In this document: positions 48,318-59,700 of the stretch, one piece after another
How the letters are laid out: every line of letters starts with the position of its first letter
Position numbering within the stretch: the stretch's first letter is position 1
The notes under the pieces: model-generated
What the model was told of the DNA's origin: nothing
What the model saw: the letters and a program-made list of their open reading frames with translations, nothing else
The model's database searches: none
Program-made: the position numbers and the translations under genes
DNA from: Diogma glabrata
Taxonomy: Eukaryota > Arthropoda > Insecta > Diptera > Cylindrotomidae
Direction: 5' to 3'
DNA: 64,000 nucleotides
Assembly (NCBI GenBank): GCA_963693315.1
Contig: OY856186.1
Location: 376,405,597-376,469,596, forward strand

Positions 48318-48865
48318 GTCATTATCTCTGATATAACTGAACATGATAGTGTGGCAGTATATATATTCATCTAATAAATAATTGATTTTATAAAAGATAA
48401 AAAAGACCATTCGATTGAAAAAATAGTCTATATGACTGATAGTGCGGGATCTCAGTATAAAAATAAATCCAATCTTATAAATCTATGTTACCACAAATTA
48501 GATTTAAATATAGACGCAGAATGGCACTTCTACGCTACCATTGATGCAAAAGGACCGTGTAATGGAATAGGAGGTACATTGAAACGAGGTGCTCATCGAT
48601 AAAGTTTGTCTAACAGGGATATTATTCAAACCCTATTTATGTTTATGAATGAGCAACAAAATGGCAATCAACAATGAATTTTGCATATTCCAGTAAAAAT
48701 TATTATATAGAAATGAAGTCACGGCTAGAAGCAAAATACAAAGAGGATGTAACTATAAAAGATACACAACTATTTCATGCGTTCATACCCAAAAATGAAA
48801 AAACATTGCTTGCAAATCTATATTCTAATTCAGCTAAAACTAGGATTTTTAAGATAAACCGTTAA
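48318..48865 (+). pseudogene. Transposase-like gene of unnamed family, 3' part
   Basis: The frame resumes with ISDITEHDSVAVY, which joins in phase to the 5' part across the gypsy target duplication. It then has YMTDSAGSQYKNKSNLINL, AEWHFYATIDAKGPCNG and IGGTLKRGAHR. The D in TDSAGSQ, the H in EWHF and the K-G-P-C-x-G-I-G-G block are the best candidates for active-site or fold residues. After a stop and a shift, the C-terminal end is seen in another frame at 48674-48865 (TQLFHAFIPKNEKTLLANLY). The TIRs outside suggest a transposase. In arthropod relatives that I recall, the block reads 'HGKG.CDG.GG..KR'. Confidence 0.65.
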
Positions 48866-49062
48866 TATGCAATGTAAATTTATTTTATATTTTTAATTTC
48901 TTTTATACTATTTTTTATTTTTAATAAATGTATAATGGTTTTATTACACAACCTAGAAAAAAAATAAAAGTTTTACTTCTTATATGAATTCTATACAACA
49001 TGCATTTTATTTCACATAATTTTTCTCACTATTTACTTCTCAGCGTGAGTTTTAATATATAT
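48866..49062. other. 3' untranslated part of the long-TIR transposon
   Basis: AT-rich, with AATAAATG and AATAAAAG as possible polyadenylation signals, between the transposase end and the right TIR. Confidence 0.4.
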
Positions 49063-49664
49063 AAGGTACATTAGTTTATAATTAATTTCCGACAGGTAGA
49101 TATGGGAGAAAAGGTTAATTATGTGAAAAGCATCCACACCCGCAAATACTTTACTTGTATCCTTGAAATAATTAAATGGTCAATAAATTTCTATATATCA
49201 AGAATTCAGGTGGTTTTAGTTAAATAGACTGCATTGTTCTAAAAAAAAAAAATTGAAAAACGGAAATCAAAACTTTGTACAAATTTTATTTTCGAAACGA
49301 GAAATTATGACATTGGGAAGCTTTCGATTTAGATTCAAAATTAATTAAACATTTTCTTTCTGGAAAAAAAAATGTTGTAAAGTGAGAGTACCCTCAACAG
49401 CGCCATCTTTGAAAATATTATTTAAGTTTAAGATAGTTTGAAAAAATTATTAGATAATTTTAAATAATTTGTTTTATAAGATGTATCAATTACCTTGCTA
49501 ATGAGCTACAATGACTTAAATCGGTTTAGTCAATCGTTAGAAATTGGTAGCCAAAGATACTTATGTATCGCCAACCCGTAAAACTTTGCCACCACCCTGT
49601 GTCATCCCCAGAGCGAATTTTCATTTTTTGAAAGAAATAGTATTTTTGTTGTCATTGGCTATCT
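49063..49664 (-). repeat. Right long terminal inverted repeat
   Basis: Inverted copy of 36301-36842, about 60 bases longer through small insertions. The tip is GTCATTGGCTATCT on the plus strand. Confidence 0.85.
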
Positions 49665-51351
49665 GTGTATGAAATTTCAACAAAATCAGAGGGGGTCGGA
49701 AATATCCCTCGGGGGTCGGGAATATCCTTCTGTATGGTTTCAAGTTTCCGTTTAGAGAAGAAAGCTAAAGTCAACCAAATTTGCTATATAAGTACCAGTG
49801 TTTTGGTCCCGGCATTAAACTTGTTGGTTATCGCTAGAATTTGAGAAAATAGAAATAATGTTTCAGTCAATAAGGATATATTGGATTCAAATATAGTTTT
49901 TTGGATAGACAAATATAGTTTATTGGTATGGTATTGAATATATTGCTATGCGTTTGCATTAATTTGTAGGAATCAAATTTTCTCAGATTCAAAGAAAAGA
50001 CAAAAAAATAGTTGTTATTATATTAGTTCTAAGAAAAATCCAGCTGAATAGAATCTTTCTTTTTTTCATTTTTCTCTAACTCTTTTTTGGAACTCGAACT
50101 CGTTGTATATGCAGAAGAACTGACCAGAACGAAATGTTGTAATGGGCAAGATTTTAAACGTGGGGTGCACTTCCATTTTCCATCCTAAACTAATATACTA
50201 TAGATCTAAATTATTTTTAACTCACTTTTTAACCAGTTTGTGTAACAACACAACTGGTTAAACATTCCAATCTACATCCAGTACTTCCGATATTAAATTG
50301 TTTTTTTGTTAATTTTCTATATTTTTTTCACCTAATTATGAAAAAATTGTAGAAAATTAATGAATTAAAATAAAATTTATGGTGACGAATTTTCTTTTAG
50401 CTCTTGTTAGGAGAATTTTTTTTCCAATGTTTTTTTTTAAATTATTCTGTGGGTGGTTGGTAGTTGAGCTGAGAGTTCGTTTCGGGAATTCTGGTGTGAG
50501 TTGGGAAGTTGGTATTTTGGTCATGAATTGTGAAGTGAAAAGAAATTTTTTTAAATAAGAAAAGAAAATTTTGAAAATACAACTAAATGGTTTTTTTGCT
50601 TTTTTATTTATGTTAACTAGATGGTTAATCTTGCTGAAATGATTTTTGTTGATTAAATAATTTGATTAAATTAAAAATTTTAATTGGTGATTAAATAAAG
50701 AAAAATGGTTATTATATAAATATTTGATTGTGTTCTGTTTTTTCCCACTCAATCCGACTCCAAAAAATAAAATAAAAGGAAAAAGAAAAAAAGAAAATGT
50801 TCAAAAAATAAGTGAATTGATACAACCAACGGCGCGGCTTCGAATACCGAATTAAATTTAGTATGTGTAGAAACAATAGAAACAATGTAAAAGAAGTGAA
50901 AATAGATATGGGATATATTCCGATAATATTCCGTGATTATTTGAAGGGAATAATTGGAGTAACAAAGGCAATTTAAGTTCCAAACTGAATCCAAATAGAC
51001 CTAAACAGCAAAATCAACGGGGAAGTAGATTTTTTTAATATTTTATTTTCTTTATTATTAATTTACTTTTTTATTATCAATTTTGATACATTTATGTGAT
51101 TGAACTCATGAGGTGCTCATTCAACTCACGATGTTCCTGGTGTTCTAAGTGAAAGAATCTTTGGAAGGGCTGTGGCACGGTGGCTGAATTTCCATGAAAC
51201 CTTGGTGGTGTTTTACGCACACGATGTTTGTTTTAGTTATTCAAAATTTCTTGTGTGTAGAGGTTGGTCAAGAGAATTCAAGCCAGTTAGAGCCAGCAGC
51301 GGTTGAATGTGGTTTGCGTGCACGATCAACTGGTAGACCTTTACGATCTAC
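49665..51351. other. Region without a supported gene
   Basis: The minus frame at 50749-50994 shows only a low-complexity phenylalanine-rich end. A small inverted repeat CTGGTAGA/TCTACCAG at about 51329-51353 lies exactly where the gypsy 1 target duplication starts. Confidence 0.4.
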
Positions 51352-51356
51352 CAGAC

Positions 51357-51662
51357 TGTTATATATATGAAATTGTTATATATATGAATAAGCGAATTGG
51401 AAAGCCCTAAATTATTAATTATTTTGTTTGAATTATAAAAGATAATTAACGATTGTAAAAGACGAGTTTTACCGTTTAAGTTTTTTATTATAAAATTAAT
51501 ATTTTTGTTAAACATTATATTTGTGGAATATGGATTATCAGTCTTCATAAAATATTCAAGCAATAAAGTTGTAAAAGTTATTTAGAAAGTTAGTCGTTTT
51601 ATTTTATGATCTACTCATTACTGTGGACACATAGATATATTCTTGAGCTAGAAGATATATCA
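51357..51662 (+). repeat. 5' LTR of gypsy 1
   Basis: Begins with a short internal duplication (TGTTATATATATGAAAT repeated). Contains CAAGCAATAAAGTTG, a polyadenylation-like signal. Confidence 0.95.
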
Positions 51663-51665
51663 AAT

Positions 51666-51683
51666 TGGCGACGAAGAATTAAG
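51666..51683 (+). promoter_or_regulatory. Primer binding site of gypsy 1
   Basis: TGGCGACGAAGAATTAAG begins three bases after the LTR. TGG would pair with the CCA end of a tRNA. Element 2 has a very similar site (TGGCGACGATT). I cannot name the tRNA from sequence alone. Confidence 0.7.
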
Positions 51684-51833
51684 GAATAGCAGTCAATAAA
51701 GAATAGCATCCTGCACCAGAAAACATTTATTCACCATTCAAAAGCAGGAAACAGTTATTAAAGTCATCTTGTTTTGCTAAAACGCGTGTTTTGAGAAAAA
51801 TGTATGCAATAGCGGACAGTTAGAGGTCATCTT

Positions 51834-52137
51834 ATGCAAGAAATCACATCGTCTAAGGTAAAATTAAAAAATCAAATTATTAATATTAAAAGTGAAAGTG
51901 CTTACGATTGTACAACGGAAAAGAAAATGTCTTTGATCGGAAACATTGAAGCATTTCTCCCAGGGGATGATTTTTTGGCGTATGAGGAACGTCTTCAACA
52001 ATTTTTTATAATTAATAACATCGAGGACAATAAAAAAATCGCCTTGTTTATAACCGTTATGGGAGCCGAAACCTATAAAATTTTAAAATCATTGACGATG
52101 CCAAAGGCACCACATGAAAAAACATTTAATGAAATTA
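51834..52137 (+). pseudogene. gypsy 1 gag, N-terminal part (split by LINE)
   Basis: From the ATG at 51834 the frame reads through MSLIGNIEAFLPGDDFLAYE, QQFFIINNIEDNKKIALFIT and GAETYKILKSLTMP, a gypsy-type capsid start. At 52137 the LINE begins; the 30 or so further codons to 52232 are LINE 5' sequence and not gag. The gag frame resumes in phase at 56728. Confidence 0.9.
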
Positions 52138-52459
52138 GATTCGTTCACCGACACTCGTACGATGAACAATTATTCAATTTATTGAGAATAATCGATTATT
52201 TAAAAAAAAAAAGAAAGGATTTATTACAATAAATAATTATTTATATTTTTTGTTTTAAAGTATAATAAAACAATCCAGTTATAGTGTAATTGTAATAAAA
52301 GTGAAAATTACCGTGAACAAGCAGCATGTTTCTGCCAACCACATTAAAGTAGACAATAAAACTACTTTTAAACGTCATTCTGGAATAATCAAATTTAATA
52401 ACAGTGAAGATCTCCGCAAGCTTATCAAGGCCAGAGACAACAACAATACTATTCTTAAC

Positions 52460-53632
52460 ATGGGAAGAAATAAAAACCGCCGTCTAGATGATACAATGGA
52501 TACTACTACAAGCAACAGTTTCAATGGACTAAGCATAGATGTTGTACCTTCAACAGAAAATACAACCTCAACAACACATAAACCGCAAAGTAAATTACAT
52601 GTACCTCCTATCATAGTTTCGGGCATATCAATCAGTGATTGTAAGTCTACACTACAAGATCTCAAAATCAATAATTATGGACTAAAAATACAAGGTAACG
52701 ATTTAAAAATTTTATTAAGTGATATTGACTCCTATAATACATTAAAAACAAAACTCGAAGAAAGCAAAAACGAATTTTTCACGCATCAATCAAAACACAA
52801 TAGACCACTAAAAGTTATCGTATCCGGTCTACCAAATGATACTCTACCTGATGATATCAAAACCGGACTTAGACATCATGGTATTAATAAGGACGATATT
52901 TATGAAATTTGCAAAATTACTCGTGAAGCGAGATGTCTTTTCCTACTAAAATTTAATAATAAAAACATCAATCTCAAATCATTACAAAATATAAAAGATA
53001 TCAATCATATAGTTGTTAGATTTTCAAACTATATTAATTCACGCAACAAACCTACGCAGTGCAGAAGATGCCAGATGTTTGGACATGGCACTTCACATTG
53101 CTATAAAGTTCCAAAATGTGTTAACTGTGGACTCAATCACTTTTCGTCTGAGTGCAACAACAGTCAAGCAGAAAAAAAATGTGCAAATTGCAACGGCGAC
53201 CATCCGGCAAATTTCGATGAATGCCCTAAGCTCACAGAATTTAAATTAATTAAAGAAAATATTAATATAAATCGTCAAATAAAGAATATATCATCAGTAA
53301 AAAATTTCAATATGGATATCCATAACCTTTCCCAATTTCCGTATATCTCAAACAACTACGCACGAAAAAATCTAAATGTTAAAACTAATACTGTTGATAA
53401 TAATTCATTACATCAAAATACAATTACTAATACAAATCAGCATTACTCAAATGTATTAAAAAAAACTGTAAGTAATTATGAAAACAATGATGAACTGTTT
53501 TCTTTAGACGAAATTACATCATTAGTTACCGATATAATTAAACAATTATCTAATTGTAAAACGAAACAAGATCAGCTGGTGGTGATAACAAATTTAACAA
53601 TTAAATACCTGTACAACAACAATTCCAAATAA
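52460..53632 (+). CDS. LINE ORF1, nucleic-acid-binding gag-like protein
   Basis: The frame is open from before 52301, but the first in-frame ATG is at 52460 (MGRNKNRRLDDTMD), giving 390 residues. After a Ser/Thr-rich start comes the pre-knuckle domain found in Jockey-clade ORF1 (about residues 110-200, with PLKVIVSGLPNDTLPDDIK). Three zinc knuckles follow: CRRCQMFGHGTSHC near 201, CVNCGLNHFSSEC near 220 and CANCNGDHPANFDEC near 241. ORF1 proteins of this clade coat the RNA and help target-primed reverse transcription. The C-terminal part is Asn-rich. Its stop TAA shares one base with the ATG of ORF2 (TAATG), which suggests termination-reinitiation. Confidence 0.9.
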   Translation: MGRNKNRRLDDTMDTTTSNSFNGLSIDVVPSTENTTSTTHKPQSKLHVPPIIVSGISISDCKSTLQDLKINNYGLKIQGNDLKILLSDIDSYNTLKTKLEESKNEFFTHQSKHNRPLKVIVSGLPNDTLPDDIKTGLRHHGINKDDIYEICKITREARCLFLLKFNNKNINLKSLQNIKDINHIVVRFSNYINSRNKPTQCRRCQMFGHGTSHCYKVPKCVNCGLNHFSSECNNSQAEKKCANCNGDHPANFDECPKLTEFKLIKENININRQIKNISSVKNFNMDIHNLSQFPYISNNYARKNLNVKTNTVDNNSLHQNTITNTNQHYSNVLKKTVSNYENNDELFSLDEITSLVTDIIKQLSNCKTKQDQLVVITNLTIKYLYNNNSK

Positions 53633-56334
53633 TGGCTTTAAACGTCATTATCTGGAACGCACAAAGCATTAGAAATAAATGTGATGAAACATTTGATTAT
53701 ATTAAACAAAATAATGTAGATGTCCTGCTAATAAGTGAAACTCATCTAAGTCCTAACGACACACTATTTAATCCTGATTACAAAATTCATAGACTCGACC
53801 GTATTGGAAGGAAAAAAGGAGGTGTGGCAATTTTAGTTAAAAAAAGCCTGCAACACCACATTATACCTGCATTTAACCTAAACGTCATTGAAGCAATCGG
53901 AATAAATCTTACCACCACTTCAGGGAATTTGATTATAATTTCTGTATACTTTCCTGGCACTACAAAATCACAAACTCTTAAGTTATTTAAATGAGATTTA
54001 CAAAAACTTACCAATCACCAAAGCTCCTTTATAATTGGTGGAGACTTAAACAGCAAACACACACTCTGGAACTGCCACAAAAGCAACGCAGCCGGTACTG
54101 CACTATATAATGAACTAGCAAATAACAATTACGTTATTCAATTTCCAGCAAACCCAACTCACTTTTCCAGCAGATCTAAATTTGGGTCAACACTCGACTT
54201 TCTAATAACAAATAACACTAGCATACTTTCAGAGCTTACTACAATCAACGAGCTTAGCTCAGACCATCTGCCTGTGAAATTCAATGTTTTTTCAAATGCG
54301 AGATCATCAATACATAAAATATCTTACCATGATTATAAAAAAGGGAACTGGAACGACTTTAAAGTATTCCTGAACAATTACATCGATCTCTCTAATGAAT
54401 CAGCTGTTCGCAACATCAATACTAAAAAGGACATCGACACATTAATTGCTGAACTAAACTCAAAAATTATAGAAGCCAGAGATCTCTATATTCCATTCAT
54501 ACAACATAAATCACAAAATGATGAACTCCTGATACTTCCGCCTCATATCAAATTTATACAGCGATTACGAAATATCCGGCGACGCCAATGGCAACGGAAA
54601 AGAGACCCAATCCTAAAAGCTATTACAAATGAATTAAATGAGAGAATACGTAAAGAAGTTCAAGAAATACGCAACAATAAATGGGAAACATTTCTAAAAA
54701 ACATCGAACAGAATCGGCATACAAATAAAATGTGGGCTGTTTCAAAAATCCTAAGAAATAAGCAAAAACAGTTACCTACTTTGATATCTAGTACTAGCAA
54801 CCTAAGTAACGTCACTACACGTCAAAACTTATTGATCACAGATCAGGAAAAATGTGAAGCACTAGCTTCGCAATTCGCCAACATACACAATACAATCATT
54901 CCCAACAACACCCATTGTACAACAGTAGAAACAGAGGTAAACAATTACATAAACAATAACATCAACACAGATAACAAAATATTTTTGGTTAAACCAAGCC
55001 TCCTAGCCAAACTGATTAAAAATATAAAGAAATCCAAATCACCAGGCGAAGACGAAATCAACAACCATCTTATTAAACATCTACCACGTAAGGCCATTGT
55101 ATTCCTAACATATGTCTTCAATGCCTGTATTCAAAAATCATATTTCCCAGATTGCTGGAAAAGTGCCAAAATAATACCCATTTCAAAAATCGGTAGAGAC
55201 AAATCCAAAATTGAATCTTATCGCCCCATAAGCCTTCTTAGCTCTTTAGGGAAAATCCTGGAACGTATATTATTAACAGAAATTAATTTCTTTCTAGATA
55301 AATACCCAATACTACCCAAGCAGCAATTCGGATTTAGATACAATCATTCAACCACTCACCAGCTACACCGAATTTGCCAGCATGCAAAAGAAAAATTACG
55401 CAATAAATGCTCTACTGGTATGATACTGTTCGATATTGAAAAAGCGTTCGACAAAACATGGCACAATGGGTTAATATACAAAATGATAAAACTTAACTTC
55501 CCACGGTTCATAATCATGATTATAAAGTCATTCCTAACTAATCGTAAATTTTTTGTTTCTATAAACAACAAGCGATCTATAATTCACCATGTAGCTGCTG
55601 GAGTACCTCAAGGTGCTGTCCTGTCGCCCATCTTATATAATATATTCACATCGGATATCAAACACGCTATACCCAGTTCAGTTGAGTTCGGACTCTTTGC
55701 AGATGATACAACTATATTTAAGTCTTCCTATAATGTCAAAAATATCACAAAGCAGTTGCAACTCACGTTAAACTCATTAGATCAATATTTTCAAAAATGG
55801 AACATTTCCATAAACCACTCTAAGACCCAAGCCATATTTTTCACCCGTCGTAGGGCTGCCAAACATCTGCCTAGCAACCAATCATTACGTTTTAACCAAC
55901 ACTATATAACATGGTCAAATTCGGTGAAATATCTTGGCCTAACTTTGGATCGTAGGCTTACGTTCAAAGAACATTTTTCAAAAATATCGGAAAAATGTCA
56001 TAAACTGATCAGAGCCCTATACGGACTTCTGAACTTTAAATCAAAACTTTCATATCATAATAAAAAACTTATTTATCTACTTATTATTCGATCTGCAATG
56101 CTTTATAGCTCCCCCGTCTGGAGCTGCGCTGCTAAAACCCACATTAAAAAATTACAGGTGATCCAAAACCGATGCCTCAAAATCATCTACCGTCTACCAA
56201 GAGATTTTTCCACCAGAAGACTATCTGCATTATCCAATATTCCATTAATAAAAGACTTCATAGTAGGAGCACAACAAAAATTCATTCACTCATGCCAATT
56301 ATCTGATAACATACTAATAAACAATTTACACTAA
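53632..56334 (+). pseudogene. LINE ORF2: endonuclease and reverse transcriptase, one stop
   Basis: The frame is 900 codons, starting at the ATG overlapping the ORF1 stop. The APE-type endonuclease occupies about residues 1-215. It has WNAQSIRNK (N9), ISETHL (E36), GGDLNSKHTLWN and SSDHLPV, all the usual catalytic residues. RT follows, with SYRPISLLSSLGKILERIL, LFDIEKAFDKTWH, GVPQGAVLSPILYNIF and the catalytic FADD (D at residue 691). The C-terminal part contains VIQNRCLKIIYRLP. The only lesion is TGA at codon 121 (53992-53994), inside the endonuclease. A CGA-to-TGA change would explain it (inference). RT and endonuclease are Jockey-like. It ends at TAA 56332-56334. Confidence 0.92.
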
Positions 56335-56715
56335 TAAGCATAAGTAGTGGTTGTCTTCTGGTGACTGCTGTATTGACTTGACAGACATCTTTTAAGTCTT
56401 TCGAGTCGATCTAGCGTTCACCGGAGGATAGCTATTGCTTTCATTTAATTTTAAGGTCAATTCTAGGTTAAGTTAGGTTATACGATAGTTTTATTTAATC
56501 TTAAGAAACACAATGAAGTTTTTATATATCTTTTCTTCCAAAAATATTTCAACACATTTTTATTCACTTACAGCTTATTTATAAAAATAAGAATTATTAA
56601 AATATTAAATTAAAAATCAATTTCAAAGATGAAAAGTATCATACTGGTCACTGAATAAAATTTAATACTTGTATCCAAAATTATAACTGAAATAAAGCAA
56701 ATCTAAAATCTAAAA
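56335..56715 (+). other. LINE 3' untranslated region and tail
   Basis: Holds GACTTGACAGACATC, an AATAAAGC signal near 56692 and the tail AAATCTAAAATCTAAAA. The simple-repeat tail, instead of poly(A), is seen in several insect LINEs. Confidence 0.75.
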
Positions 56716-56727
56716 TTAATGAAATTA

Positions 56728-59700
56728 TTACAGTTCTTAAAGCTCATTTCAGTCCAACCGTTAATAAAAGGTCAGAACGGTTTAATTTTTCCAAAGCACA
56801 ACAAAATGAAGGCGAAAGCATTGCAGATTTTATTGTTCGCTTGAAGGAGTTAGCTCAAACGTGCGAGTTTAAAGATTTTTTGGACGATGCCTTGACCGAC
56901 AAGTTCATTGTTGGGTTGAGAAAGGATTCGATTCAACGCGAATTGCTTAAGTCGAGTGATATTACATTTGAAAAATGTTGCAAAACAGCTCTAACTATGG
57001 AGATGTCTGAGAAAAAAACAAAGGCTATAAACCCTAGTCCACAGTATTCAGTCCGTCAAGAAAACTATGTCACTAATCAAAATCGGTCACGTTCTATAAG
57101 AAGAAGTCACTCAAATGAAAGTCGAAGAAGAAGTCAGTCAAGTGGAAGTGTCAGGCGTCAATCAAATGGAAGTCATTGTAGCAGTAGTGCAACATCAAAT
57201 AGAAGTAAAAGTCCAAGTCATTTCAACAATTATCGAAGTTTTAGTCCAATTAAATACAAGAATCTATGCATGCGGTGTGGGAAATATCGTCATTCTGAAA
57301 CAGAGTGTCCTGCTCAGCGATGGAGATGTTTTATGTGTGACAAAATTGGTCACACGTCACGAGTATGTAAAACCAAACCCTCAAGCTCTAGATATCATGC
57401 CAAGGTAGTGAACAGCATATCAACGATAACTGAAGCGCTCACAATGAAATTAGAGATTGAAGGTCATCAATTGGAGATGGAAGTCGACACAGGGGCAAGT
57501 GTCACCATAATAGATTTAGATAAGTACCAATCTATGTTTAGTCATCTAGTTATAAAAAATTGTTATAATGTTTTTTCTTCCGTCACAGGTCAAGTAATCG
57601 AGGTTGTAGGAAAAATAACTGTCAGAGTGTTACATGAAGGAATATATTATACGTTGGATGTAATTATAATTGAAACCGAAAACTCAATAAGACCATTGTT
57701 GGGTCGTACATGGTTAGATGTTTTGATTCCAAGGTGGAAACATTTTTTTGTAGTCAGGCCTGTATCAGGTACCATCAAAACTACTACGGATGTGTCGTGG
57801 GAAATTTCTAAGGTAATTAAAACTGATTTTCCAAATGTCATTCCTAATAAAATGGGTAACGGGTCTATTGTGGGTTATAATGCGGAAATACATTTGTGTG
57901 ATGATTTTGTACCAATTTTCCATCGAGCTTATACCGTTCCTTTTAAAATTCGAGAAAAGGTAGAAAACGAACTTAATCGTCTATGTCAGTCAGGTATATT
58001 AGTGCCAGTGCGTCATAGCAACTGGGCAAGTCCTATCGTCTCTGTACCCAAAGAGAATGGAGAGATTAGAATTTGTATTGATTGCAAAGTCACAGTCAAT
58101 AAATATGTCAAAATGGAACACTATCCGTTACCACGAATTGATGACATATTAGCCAAAATAGCAAATTGTCGATATTTTTGCATCTTGGATTTAGCAGGAG
58201 CTTACCAGCAACTCGAAGTCACTGAAAAATCACAAGAATACCTAACTATCAATACCCATAAGAGGTTGTTCAGGTACGGGCAGACGGGTCCTTTTGGCAT
58301 TAAAAGTGCTCCGTCAATTTTCCAAAACACCATGGATCGAATTCTCATTGGAATAGAAAAAGTGGAATGCTATATTGACGACATAATAATAGGAGGAACA
58401 ACTCTTGGGGAATGTAAAAAAAGTTTATTTGAAGTTATAAGACGTCTCAACAAACATAACATTAAAATAAATTTAGAAAAAAGCAAGTTTTTGGAGAAGT
58501 CTGTGAATTATTTAGGACATCCTATCTCAGAATTTGGTATACAGCCTAACAAAGACAAAGTACGAGCGGTAGTAAACGCCCCTGCACCAAAAAATATTAC
58601 GGAACTCCAATCGTATCTTGGATTACTTAATTATTATTCACGATTTATCCCGAATTTGTCGACGGAGCTAAAAGCGTTGTATAATTTGTTACGCAAAGAC
58701 GAACAATTTTATTGGTCTCCTGAATGTCAATTGTGTTTTGAAAAATCAAAATCTCTTCTTGAAAATAATCAACTTCTAGAACTCTATGATTCAAATAAGC
58801 CAATTGTCTTGGCAACTGACGCTAGCCCTTACGGTGTAGGAGCTATCTTGTCGCATATTATTAATGGAAAAGAAAAACCAGTATTATATGCATCCAGTTC
58901 CCTTTCACCTGCTGAAAAGAACTACTCCCAACTACATCGAGAGGCGTTAGCTATCATTTTTGGGTTAAAAAGATTTCACAAATATCTTTACGGTCAGAGA
59001 TTTGTCATTTATACAGATAATGAAGCCCTAAAAACTATATTTAATCCTAATAAGGCGACACCACCTGTAGCAGCAGCAAGACTGCAACGGTGGGCGGTTA
59101 TTCTATCAATGTACTCGTATGAAATAAAGTATAGAAAAGGCTCAGAGATGTCAAACGTTGATGCACTATCCAGGTTACCAGAAGCATCACAAACTGAAGT
59201 AGAAATAAACCCTATTATGTCATTTAATTTCTGTCAGAACCTTCCGTTAAATTTCGAAGAAATTCAACAAGAAACACAAAATGACGAAATATTAAGTCAA
59301 GTCTATTTTTATGTTGTTGCCGGTTGGCCAAATAATCCGGGAAAATTATCTGAAAAAATTAAATCTTATTTCAGTAAACGTGAAATGTTATCTTCGGAGG
59401 GAAAATATCTACATTATTTAAATCGTATTGTAATACCTGAAAAGTTTCATTCAAAAATATTAGAAATGTTACACGACAATCATACGGGTATTGTCCGTAT
59501 GAAAATGATCGCAAGGTCATACGTGTGGTTTCTTAATATTGATAAACATATTGAATCCTATGTTAGTAAATGCCATCCATGCCAAACAACCAGTAATGTG
59601 AAGCAAGAACACACACTGTCTTCTTGGCCTACAACTAGTTACCCATTTGAGCGGGTACATATAGATTTTTTCTTTTTCCAAAACAGTTGGTTTTTTGTGT

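Larger units (their letters stand above)
36301..49664. mobile_element. DNA transposon with about 0.55-0.6 kb terminal inverted repeats (nested)
   Basis: The left end (36301-36842) and right end (49063-49664) are inverted copies over their whole length. Shared motifs are AGATAGCCAATGAC at the tips, GCAAAGTTTTACGGGTTGGC, TCTAACGATTGACTAAACC (one mismatch on the left), ACTAAAACCACCTGAATT and CTGTCGGAAATTAATT at the inner ends. Between them lies a decayed gene in two pieces (37141-37829 and 48318-48865) split by a gypsy element. Without that later insertion the transposon would be about 2.9 kb. The outer flanks show no clear target duplication. The gene layout (one plus-strand gene centred between long TIRs) argues that the gene is the transposase. 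Confidence 0.8.
52138..56715 (+). mobile_element. Jockey-type LINE (non-LTR retrotransposon), near full length
   Basis: Bounded by a 12-bp target duplication TTAATGAAATTA (52126-52137 and 56716-56727). It starts GATTCGTTCACCGACACTCG, has a 5' untranslated part, ORF1, ORF2, a 380-bp 3' part and a tail of AAATCTA-type repeats instead of poly(A). The LINE is in the same direction as the host gypsy element. Apart from one TGA in ORF2 both genes are open, so the insertion is recent. Confidence 0.95.

Noticed and set aside
52138..52232. Last about 30 codons of the apparent gypsy 1 gag frame
   Set aside because: They lie after the target duplication and are LINE 5' sequence read by chance.
52301..52459. 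Start of LINE ORF1 at 52301
   Set aside because: The codon there is GTG; the first in-frame ATG is at 52460.
56841..56843. Methionine at 56841 as the start of a gypsy polyprotein
   Set aside because: The gag frame is open upstream to the LINE target duplication and joins in phase with gag at 51834.
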